A stretch of 64,000 nucleotides of DNA from Bryoerythrophyllum caledonicum (Eukaryota > Streptophyta > Bryopsida > Pottiales > Pottiaceae), in contig OZ020518.1 of assembly GCA_963971425.1 (NCBI GenBank), positions 3,422,263-3,486,262 of the forward strand, in the 5' to 3' direction. Shown one piece after another: positions 38,555 through 48,690 of the stretch. Made by a program: the position numbers and the translations under genes. Each line of letters opens with the position of its first letter. Position 1 is the first letter of the stretch. A model generated the notes under the pieces. That model saw nothing but the letters and a program-made list of their open reading frames with translations. It did no database searches and had not been told where the DNA came from.

Positions 38555-39262
38555 CTGAACGAGAGTTATGTTAAGCATGTTCACATACAAGCGTTCTGCT
38601 CGAAATGACGATTCATTGCTTGAAAGCTGCATTCAAACGTATTCTCAATTAGGAACGAATGCACAAAATCTCAACAGCACAATGAAATGCACCTACACAT
38701 CACAAAGCGCTGATATGAGAGGTATGGAGTTTTATAGGCAATGCATAGTCGTATGAACCTGCACAAAAAGGTCCGATATATAGTTCTTGATGCCATCTCG
38801 TTGCTCTACAGGGAGGGCGTTCCATCCATATTCAATAACTCCCTCCAGCACCTTCATCACAAGGAACACACTTTCAAATCACCATTTTGTAACATGAATG
38901 TAAGAGACCTTACGCTTTCTATCAAGTCTGTAAGGTGATTTGTCCTCGCCTCCTATCACCAACGTGCCTGCTGGAAGCTCACAAGATAAAAGACTATCAA
39001 ATACTGCTAAGCGCATCTCTTCACCCTTACCTGAAGAGCATAAAACTTGGAATTTGCAAGTGTCGAATTCTGGAGGATTGTCACTACTCGAGTCCACGTA
39101 TCTGGATGCTCTTGCAACTGCCTCAGTACCCTTTCAGCAGCAGCTCTCTGCATTAGCATGAAATGTGTCAGCAACGTGTCCATTCCGTGCCACTCATTTT
39201 CGACTCTTCTCCTGATAATCCTACTAGAAAGGCTGCGCGAAATCCAACAGCTTCTCTGCCAT
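38555..39262 (-). pseudogene. XPO1: Exportin-1 (CRM1) 5' gene fragment, copy 2
   Basis: Exons 4, 3 and 2 at 38,555-38,626, 38,759-38,851 and 39,031-39,147 with intact splice sites. Exon 1 is cut: ATG at 39,262, MAEKLLDFAQPF, then a jump at GAAA (39,227-39,230) into what is intron 1 in copy 1. The break removes the second half of exon 1, its donor and about 770 bp relative to copy 1, and puts TAG in frame. Exon 3 has two charge changes (IEYGW for IKYRW) and exon 4 reads VNMLN. Unlike copy 1 it keeps the original frame in exon 1 up to the break. It cannot make an exportin. Confidence 0.88.
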
Positions 39263-39407
39263 AGCTGGCACAAGGAGAGCAAGAGAGGCAGCGACGACTA
39301 AAAAGAAGAAGAAGCTGGAGTCCTCGGATGCTGCGACGCTAGATGTGGTGTTGTTATCTGTGCGCCAGCCAGCACCACATTAATCCCTCACTCCTGAGCC
39401 CGAGCTC

Positions 39408-39502
39408 GCTCGGAGGACCAGAAAAGAGAGGCCTTAAACCCTAAGAATCCGTGAAGTTGCAGGAGCAAACTGAACGACATACGATGAAGTTGCTGTCCAT
39501 GA
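39408..39502 (-). repeat. Exportin-1 upstream fragment, copy 2
   Basis: Matches 26,745-26,840 including the telo-box region (TTAAACCCTAA) and stops at TGTCCATGAC, 14 bp before the left TIR of the Tc1-like element. Confidence 0.65.
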
Positions 39503-39516
39503 CGATTAAGTATGTA

Positions 39517-40724
39517 CATAGACTCATTTATTGAGGCGTTACATACAGAGTGGTCAAAATCTTGTCCACTTTCCACGAGCAGCCAAAACAGCTGCAATTC
39601 GATCTGGCATGCTAGCATACAATCTCTCACATTGCTCTATAGTGATCGTCTTATAACTCTCCTTCACATGCTCCCATAATTGCAAAAGACCTACAGGAGG
39701 AATTGGATAGGACTTCAAACAATGTTTGAGAATTGCCCAAACATGTTCTATAGGATTTAGGTCTGGGGATTGAACTGGCCACTCTAAAACAAAGAATGGT
39801 TGCTTTAAGAACCATTTCTGAACAATCATTGCAGTATGTATGGGAGCATTATCATGCTGGAAAATGACGTTATCGAGGTTCAAGTATCCTAATCTCTCTA
39901 AACTCAAGTACAAATCTCCATACAAGATTGAAATATAGTCTTTCGCATTTAAATGCTCATCCACCTTTTGTAAATCACCTAGACCTCTTGTTGTCATACA
40001 ACTCCATAGCATCAAAGACCCTCCACCATGCTTCACTATTTGCTTCACCGCAGGATCAGGCAAGCTTTTTTTGTCATTAACCCAATACCAAGTCCTCCCA
40101 TCTGAATTGAAACGATTTATCTTCGTTTCATCACTAAATACAACTCTCTTCCAATCCTCTACTGTCCACTCTTTATGAATTCTTGCAAATTGTAGCCTCT
40201 ATTGTACATTTTTCTGTGACAAACAAGGGTTAGGAATCTTCTCACAAGCACTCAATCCAGCATCTCTCAAAGTAGACCGGGAAGAGTTATGACAAAAACC
40301 CACTTCCCTACCCTCTCTCAATACTTTTGTTGCTTATACTGCCGTTTTTAACCCTCCGACTGTGACCAAACGTACTACACGTCGTTTTTCTGAAGTGGTA
40401 AGAATCTTTGGAGCACCTTGTTTTGGCAATTCTAAGTTCTACAATGTTTCTTCCTCACTCTATTCACCGTACTTTGTGAGAAACCCATAGACTTTACAAC
40501 CACTCTTGTACTCTGACCTTTCATCAAAAGAGCAACAATATCTCTCACTTTGCCTCCTAAAATTGGCTTCATCATACCAATCTTAATTCCTATTCTCCAC
40601 AAAATGTTCTACAAGAAGGAAGAGAAGAGAAATCACAAAAAAATTCATAAAAAAATACAAGATTCTATCTGTTTTACACTCATTTGAAGTTGCTCCAGAA
40701 GCCACCTCAAAAAATGAGTCTATG
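39517..40724 (-). mobile_element. Tc1-like DNA transposon, 1.2 kb, inactive
   Basis: Bounded by inverted repeats CATAGACTCATTTATTGAGG at 39,517-39,536 and the complement CATAGACTCATTTTTTGAGG at 40,705-40,724, one difference in 20. A transposase pseudogene fills most of it. The TA duplication expected for this class is not clean: TA precedes the left end by context only. Insertion lies at the broken edge of the exportin copy 2 flank. Confidence 0.75.
39554..40575 (-). pseudogene. Tc1-like transposase, D34E type, broken
   Basis: The N-terminal part from 40,575 (MMKPILGGKVRDIVALLMKG, then GFSQSTVNRVRKKH) is a helix-turn-helix. The catalytic part carries FSDETKINRF (first Asp), FQHDNAPIHTA (second Asp) and SPDLNPIEHVW (Glu), with 34 residues between the last two, the hallmark of Tc1. 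Lesions: a frameshift or stop after KKHCRT, a TAA after GGLKTAV, and a TAG at 40,201-40,199 just before RLQFARIHKEW; from there to 39,554 the frame is open. Tc1 elements are common in animals and fungi and, to my knowledge, have also been reported from mosses. Confidence 0.85.
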
Positions 40725-40998
40725 AGAGAACATGCACATTTGTGATCATAACTCACGATGTAGATATTATTTAGGCAAAGCATCATGCGGTATGTGTTAA
40801 GAGTGCAACAGTAGAATTATTTTTAAGGCTTCAGCCGCCTTAAGGTTTATGAGCTGGCCCTCATTAATGCTCCCTGACAGGGGAATTGACTCATTTGTTA
40901 GGTCGCCGTATCTCTCTTCCCTAGTACTAAGTTTTTCTTTCACAACTCATCCTTAAGCCCTCTCCACTACCCTAAACCCGAAACGCTAGGATCCAGCG
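40725..40998 (+). promoter_or_regulatory. METTL25-like gene upstream region with telo box
   Basis: CCCTAAACCC at about 40,970-40,979 lies 20 bp upstream of the first ATG, the position typical of plant telo boxes. No TATA box was assigned. Confidence 0.4.
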
Positions 40999-43900
40999 AT
41001 GTACTCCGACCTCAAGGCTCACGTGATCGCCATTGCCTCCTTCCTTCGGCACCACGAGTGGCTATGACGAGGACATGTCGTGGATTTCTTCCATGTAAGC
41101 ACCATGTGAGATTTCTTCCTGGGGTTTAGGGTTTCGGGTTTAAGACATTGACGGTTTTGCAGGGGAAGCTGTGGGAGCGCGTGGATGAGGATTGGAACCG
41201 GGCTTTGAGAGGAGCGTCAGTGGAGAGCTTGCTGCTGCTTCCTTCGGGTGGTGTCCAGGTCAGAAGCCCTAAACCTGCTGTTATTCTTATGCAATTGTGT
41301 GGGATGGGATTTGATGTTGTTGAATTGGCAGGAGGAGTGGCCGGATTCGTTGAAGGAGTTTGTGGGAACTGCGTTTCAGTTGTCTCTTTCGAGAAGAGAT
41401 GAGTCGTCGTTCATGGTACTCTAGTCCTTAGCTTTTGAAACCCTAATCCACCAATGTCTAGTGGTTTCTGGTCTGATTCTGTGGCTTGAAATTCTTATCT
41501 TGTGTAGTGGTTTTTGGTTTTAGTTTTGTGGCTTAAAATCCTAACCCTTGTGTAGCATTTCTTGGTTTGATTCTGTGGCTTGGAATTCTCATCCTGTCTT
41601 GCTAGTAGTTTTTCGTTTAGTATGTTGCTTGAAACCCTAGAACCTGGCTAGTACTTTTTGGTTTGGTCTGTGGCTTATACCATGTCTAGCATTAGCTTTT
41701 TTAAATTTATGGCTTGAGACTCTAATCCTGTTTTGGTTTGTGTCTTGAAATTCTAACCCTGTCTATTATTCTCTTAAGTTTGGTTCTGTGCCTTAAAACA
41801 CTTAAACTTGTCTAGCACTGTGTGGCTTGAAACCCTAAATCCTGTCTAGCATTGTTTAATTTGGTTTGTGGCTTGACGGATGGGTAATGCATGTAGTCCT
41901 GTTCAGGGGTGGCGCAGGCTCCCATCAGCAGCGTCCTGGTTCAGGGGATGAGCGTCAAGAAGCAGCACGAGGTAGGAGAGCAAGCTTCACCTTCTTTGGG
42001 TTTATGGTTTCGGGTGCACAACGATGCTAGAAACTGTAGGAATGACATCTTGTATCCACCAATGTATTGCAAGTCTCACGATTCCACGGTTGAGTGTTAG
42101 TCCGCAGAACGATGCTAGACCCTGTACCTTGCTCACCGCTTCAAACAATGCATCGTAGGCAAGTCACATTTCAGAATTTAGGGTTCAGGTTTTCTGCTTC
42201 TTCACTCTTTGTGTAAGTTCAACATCAGGTCTCATGGAACCGACGTCGTCTAGTGCACAGACAGGAAAGCAAGCTGCACCTTGCTGGGGTTCAGGGTTTC
42301 CGCCAGGGTTTAAGTTCAGGGTTTCCGCTCCCCAAGTCTATAATACCCGCGATGAGTGAACTGGTGTGGTCCAGTGCGCAGATAGGAATCCTGGCCGCGC
42401 TGATCGCTGGAGCTGCCAAAGCCAGAGGAGCGCAAGACGTCATCGACGTTGGAGCCGGCCAGGTACCGAATCACTTGACCACGTCACATTCTCTGCATCA
42501 GAATCTCTGCATGAGAATGTAAGCTCGATGCTTGCGGATGTTTGATTCTCAGGGGTACCTGGCGCTCGTCCTGGCGTTCGAGTACCGACTGTCGGTGATC
42601 GCGGTGGACGCGTGTGCTCACCACGCCGACGTGACCAACAAGCGCGCCCTTCGCATCCAGAAGTACTACGACGCACGATCTCGCGAGGCACAACATGGTG
42701 AGAAAGATGCCGAGAAAAGGTGAACATGAGAACTTGATCAGGGACGTAGAGGGGAAGTCATCAAGTGATTTCATGCCCATGATCGAATGCCCATATTCCC
42801 ATGTATTAGTCTTGAACCCCAAACCCTAAACCCTGAACCGAGAAAAGAAGGTGAAGATGGGAACTTGATCAAGGAATAAACTCGCGAGAGGAAGTCGTCA
42901 AGAGAGACGAAGTGATATCATTCCCATGTTTGTTTTACGTGGTTTCATGTGTGAGCACTAAACCCTGAACCTAAACGCTAACCTTATAAACTGTAAACCG
43001 CGAAAAGAAGGTGAAAATGAGTGGACGTCACCGAGAGAGACGAAGTGATTTCATGCCCATGTTCGTTTGCCATGAGCCTTAAACATTAAACCCTGAACCC
43101 TGTTTTTGCAGAGGGTTTGAGGTACCCAGAGGCCCGGGCTCCGCACACGGTCACCTGCCGAGTGGGCACGGGAGACTCGCTGTCCTCTTTGCTGCCGGCC
43201 ATCCAGGGATCCAGCTCCTCGGAAGCTCAGCGAGTCGCATTCGAAGGCTGCCGCGTTTTGTTGGCTGGCCTGCTTGCTTGTGGCGACTTGTCTGCAACAA
43301 TGCTGAGGTCAGCAACTCAACCATAGATCAAGTCTTATCACTCAGAATGCATCATTTCATGTGATAGGTCAGAGCCTTGATAAACAGACACTATTAGTGT
43401 GCCAATCTTGAGGTTTGAAGTGCCTTTTGTGTTTCTAGGTTGGTTTGAGGCTTGTTTATTATTGACGCTTTGATTCTTTTACACTCGTGTGCAGGACTTT
43501 TGTTGAGTGCAAGGAGGTTGCGTCTGTCATCAACGTGGGGTGCTGCTACAACTTGTTGTCAGACGACGAAACCAGCAACGATGGGAAGGACTTGCATGGG
43601 TTTCCCGTGAGCGAGACTGTGGACAAGTTGGGGCTGCACTTGGGAAGAAGCGCTCGTGATCTGGCCTGCCAGGTAAGAAATACCTCAAAATCGTTTTTTA
43701 TTTGGATTATCTCATCACTATTGGTTTAAAATGTCATTTTCATATTTGTATCTTCTCATATTCATCTGATGCATATATTTATCACATGGAATCTTTGTAT
43801 ACTATAGTTTACTCCATGGACCAAAGCCTAGATTGAGCGCTGCAATGCAGACTTGAAGTGATTCTCAATATCCGAATATAACAGCCTCCAAAGTTTGATT

Positions 43901-45189
43901 GCATGTTGTAAGCATGCTGCTAAGAACTTAGAACTTACGAACAACCCTCTTTCGAGGCCATCCTGGTATCTACAACGTCTGAATCTATTCTATGATCATT
44001 TCCTCTGTGCTGGAAGTCTAAGACATACTCTTACATGCACTCAAAAGGAACAAGAGTGCTATCAGGAGATGCGGGTTCTCCATGCGCAAACCCGTATTTC
44101 ATTACGTATATCAGCAGTAAATCGGACGCCTGCAATAACTGTAATATCGTTTCTGCCTGCACAAATATCAGAAGAAGGTCCAGTATGCGTTTTGTCACAG
44201 AAGGCAGCTTACTTGGTAGAACCGTAAAAGTTCAGATATCAGGCAACACCCAGCTGCCCCTGAGAAGCTCGATGTAAGTAAAAGCTTGTTTTATGCCTGT
44301 TTCTTGCAGTCTCCGCAGATTCACATTTAGATACAGTAAATGTGCGAAGCATACTACACCTACCGAACTGCTGTGTTTATTCAAGGGAGGCATTAGGACT
44401 GCTCCACCTCCTTGAAAACCAAGGTCGAGTCGGCACTTTGCAGAAGTGATGTAAGACTTCACCTAGTTGAGTGCAGCGCCCGTTGACCGCGTCAAGATCC
44501 CACACAGCACCCAAAGCTCATGCCAATCGCCTCATGACAACAAGTCCACTGCAAACCTCACGCCACCCACGCCGGACTAGGTTAACAATCTGCGAATGTG
44601 TGAAGCACGATGTATTTGTCGTCTATGACCAAGATTCAGAATGTTGCCCTTTATCGTGATCCTCCGTTTTCGTAACAGAGAACAAGCATCCTGTCGTAAT
44701 TATCCCATTTAACCGTCACTTGGACTGTTTCCGCTGTGTCCGATTCCGCTATCACTCTGCATATGGATGAATCTTGCATGTGCAGCAACAACTTGATGCA
44801 TTTGCTGCACAAGTTTCCACCCTGTCTTGTTGAGTGTGATCTACCAAACATTTCTGATGAATTTGTCATGGTTTATCAGTCAATGTAGAAGATAGGACAA
44901 CCTTCAATGAGATGGTGTTTCGATGCAGCACCCATGCACCGAGATTTAGGGTTTTACTATGCATCTGAATGACTCTTGTATTCCCAGGAGGCTAGCTCCA
45001 GGCATCCGCTAATGTTCCATGTCATACAAAACGTGTTAAAAACGTCTGTGATGTCTTCATTGTGGTTTGGCAGGCAACGTTGGGTGGATCATTCACTGTC
45101 TCTGGAACATGCCCCAACTCATTGTTCAGTGGAGAACCATCTCATGCATGGACTTTCAGTTTAAAAGCGGTCATTAATACTTTCAGTTT

Positions 45190-45335
45190 GTGGTGGCCAC
45201 TGTATTCTACATGAATGGTGTTGTATTTGAACATGGTAAGCTTCAGATATTGAAATGACCTCCAAATGAAAGATGTTAGTTGAAGAATCTTTACTCCAAG
45301 AGTCTACGTCTTGCTAAACTTTGACACATTATTTG
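45190..45335 (+). repeat. Dispersed 150-bp repeat, copy 3
   Basis: Shares TTGTATTTGAACATGGTAAG and GAAATGACCTCCAAATGAAA with 18,553 and 36,975. Confidence 0.6.
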
Positions 45336-45639
45336 TATCCGAGAATGTAAAATACCTGCATGAACATATGGTTCCAACCATTGTTTAAGGGTCAACAAAC
45401 AAACAAATATAGTTATAATTCTTCCAATGCCTGTTACTTAGTAGACTTTCAGACGTTAGCCATCTGTACACTATGAATCATAAATATGCTTGTAATTGGC
45501 CTTTCTTATCCAAAGTAAATCTCTCATAGTTTAGGATGCCTATTTGTTGGGTAAACAACATGCCTTGCTCAATTGTGAGAGCTGCTGGTCTATGCAAATC
45601 TTGAGAAGCACAAAAAATCCGTCCTAGTTATGAAGATGT

Positions 45640-45677
45640 TGTGTGTGTATGTTGTGTGTGTGTGTGTGTGTGTGTGT
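45640..45677. repeat. GT microsatellite
   Basis: An almost pure TG run of about 38 bp inside the large intron. It gives spurious Val-Cys frames in two registers. Confidence 0.9.
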
Positions 45678-46672
45678 TTTGGCAAGGTTTGGTGTTACAA
45701 ATGGCTGGAACTAGCAAGGTCTGGCATATTACCGCACATGGGTCCATCTTTGGGTGTTGCAAAAGTTGTCAGCGTTGCACTCAAAGGACTGAAATTACTC
45801 TTCAAATGTGTGTCCGTGCTGGTTTTCTACTTCGTGGTGTTTTGACCGGAGACTACAAGTGAGCTCTACATTCTGAAAAAGATGATGGCACACCCAGAGC
45901 CCATTGCTTCCTTCCCTCATTCCATACGCCTAGAGTCAAGTTGCTAATTGCATTGAATGTATGGTACTTGCATAAAAGATTATGGAGTTCTGTAGCTTTG
46001 AAGGACTTCTTTGGTTTTTAAGGAATCTTTCTCTCATGTAGTTCTGGAAGCAAATGTAGGGGTATCTATTGCTCTCACTTTCACCATCAAATGTTAATGT
46101 ATGTGGCTCAGAGCATTATTCAATTATTGCCCATGTTCACAATTGGATGTATGTGAGCGAGACTTGTGTCTGTGTGTGAGAGAAATCAAAGTATGTGCAC
46201 GTGTGTTTGTGATAAAAATGTATGTATGAGTGTGTGCAAGAAAGCTAAGCATGTGTGTGTGCGAGTGAGAAATACAGTATAAGTGTATGTGTGAATGAGA
46301 AATCTAAGAATTTGTAGTGTGTGTGAAATTTCAACATGTCAAGTATAACACTAAATTTCATCATGTCAAATTTAACAACAAAAGTCACCAATATTGACAA
46401 TTGATGTTGAAGTTGACATTTAATGATTGTTACATTAGTAGGGATATTGACATTAAGTGTTCATTTTCGTAAGTAGTGTTGCAGACATGAAATATTTCTT
46501 CTAGTGTAGTTAACAACCTTTTAAAAAGGGGTATTTCATCCAAGTACAAGTTACATTTCTCCCACTTTACGGAATGCTTGACAACGTGTCACTCTTTCCA
46601 CCCTCAATTCATTAGGGGCAATTGATATTCCACCTTGCCAACAGCCCAGAGTGTCAATTCTAACATACTCCA

Positions 46673-47627
46673 TTAACCCCTAAGAGCCCACGTGTACGTG
46701 GGGCTTACATTTTGGATTTTGGGTGGGTTCCTAAAATTCAATTTTTCATTTTATTTTAAAACTCTTATACTAGATTGTCCTTGATAAGAGCTCCATGGAG
46801 ATTTTTTTATTATTTTATTGAATTCATGTATTGAAAGTTAGTACCACTCAAAGTTAGAAATGGGGACTCCACGCATAACCAAATTTTTTCTAGAAGTCTC
46901 TATTGACATTGAGATTTTCCATGCATGTAGGGAATATTACCTTCTTTGAAAGTGTCCAAAAAAAAATTCTTGTCTTTAGTGGTAAAAAACATTTTAACTC
47001 AAGTCAAACATTTTTACACATTTCGGGCAAGCGAGGAAAAAAACTTCATCTTTTTCACATAAAACCTAGAAACCTTCATATTACATAAAACCTAGAAACC
47101 TTCATATTTTTCACTCTTCATTTTACCTACAACAATATGTGGTGTAAACTTTCTTATTGACCTTTTAGATTATCGTTGTAAAACATTTTAAATTCTCAAA
47201 ATATTAAATCGTGAATTAACAATTTTTGAATTTCCACTCCTTGCACACTTGTTCTGAGTGTGTTACACCTCTCCTTTACCTCTAAAAATTGTTGTATGCG
47301 GAACTAACATCATGCTCAACACAATGGTAAAGGATTTAGACCTTGTGTAGTGCAAAAATTTAATACCAAGTGAAGTCGAAGTGTGCTAATCCACTCAACG
47401 GAGGGAAGAAAATGAACCATTTTCTTGACTTCAAACGCTATAATCTTTCATTCCGTGCAGTCAAAGTGTATGAATTTTTGTGAGTATGTTACATAGTAAG
47501 TCTTTATGAAGATCGTACGGTACAAAGGATAAATATAAGGTTTCATTTCCTTTCTTACTCATTGCACTAGAATCAACAATTTTGAAGTGTTTTTGGTGTG
47601 AAATTGTCATGGGCTTTTACGGGTTAA
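46673..47627 (+). mobile_element. TTAA-flanked non-autonomous element, 955 bp
   Basis: Left end TTAACCCCTAAGAGCCC; right end GGGCTTTTACGGGTTAA. The best-preserved long member of the family. Inserted in the METTL25-like intron. Frames inside are short. Confidence 0.7.
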
Positions 47628-48123
47628 AGGTTGGAGGAGAGACTGTACACGTTGAGTCGTCAAGCATTCCATGAAGTCGCAGACTGCTTACTCTCACATT
47701 AGATGAAGCAACTCCCTCATGAAACACATTTTCAGAGAATTGAGCCCACGAGTGTTAGGTGTTGCGTGTTATATATTGTGTTGCTGAAATGCAAAACTCA
47801 TTCGAACAAATCAACAAACAAGGTGAAAGAGCTAGAACCTGTGGCGCTTCGTGGTGACGACAATGCCATCCTCAGCTAAGCTCGTACGTAGTAGGCCGCA
47901 TCTGCATTCCGTTGCTTGGCTCTTTGGCCCCAGTCCAATGGCACCACCCAAGGATCCTCCTTCCCATATATCAGACACACGGGTGGACTCCCCGTCTCCT
48001 TCAAGCTACTCATTCCACACCGTTGATCAGCCTTACTCGCTTGCGGAAATGCCTAAATCCTTCTACACAACTGAGACCTCGTGGTGATTGTTAAGCTCGA
48101 GCCACTCAGGATACTGAGGCGAG
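47628..48123. other. Intronic sequence with a Ser/Pro-rich ORF
   Basis: A 78-codon plus-strand frame (47,851-48,087) has Ser/Pro-rich composition. Not recognised; adjacent to the hydrolase fragments and possibly part of the same captured DNA. Confidence 0.3.
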
Positions 48124-48690
48124 CTAGGACATCGTAACTATCTTAGCTGAAATATTTTCAGACAATGCACCAAACCTGATCAAGTTTTGGCCGACGTCGG
48201 TATGCGCTTGAGGAGCGAAAAGAATGGAAGCAAATGCCGCAAACGCAGCTCGATGATCGGTCGTTTCTAGCATTCGCCGGATGAGCTTGTCGTCGACGAC
48301 TGAGCTGTCTGCATACACAAGCTTTATCATTCTTTGTATCGTTCTCGGGTTCCGAAGAAGATTCCACCTCAAACAACGAAGGAGGGCGCTGAGCTCAGTG
48401 GCTCAATGAGCTGCGAAACGCTGATTGAGTCAGGCCCCCTCATCAAAGCATAAAGACTCACCAAACTCTTATGATAGTCTTCGCAAACGCAGTAACCCGA
48501 AGCAGCCCTCCCCATGCAATGAGCTTCGACAGCAAAGGATACCACCTGGCGCCCCAGTCTCGCAGCTGCTGGTCATAGTGAAACAAACCCACGCCAAACC
48601 CCGGCAGCAGGAGCAGCGCGGGAGCATAGGTGTTGCCCATACCTGCGAGGTAACATGGACGATAAGAGAGAGGCCTGAGGCTCATGAAGT
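48124..48690 (-). pseudogene. Alpha/beta-hydrolase gene fragments (antisense, intronic)
   Basis: From about 48,630 down: APALLLLPGFGVGLFHYDQQ, the oxyanion/N-terminal strand region of a plant alpha/beta hydrolase, ending at a donor-like CAG/GTGGTA. From 48,372 down: LLRNPRTIQRMIKLVYADSS, VVDDKLIRRMLE and FASILFAPQA, which fits the cap region of the same family. The segment between them with the nucleophile elbow is missing, so this is not a working gene. The frame at 49,154-48,840 may be an upstream piece but is not recognised. It looks like captured or retro-inserted gene fragments. Confidence 0.55.

Noticed and set aside
45060..45175. Possible extra METTL25 exon (ATLGGSFTVSG frame)
   Set aside because: Exon 8 and exon 9 already join in phase at the point where the family is continuous, and the segment resembles no part of the family.
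45630..45862. Val-Cys-rich ORFs
   Set aside because: Produced by the GT microsatellite in two registers.
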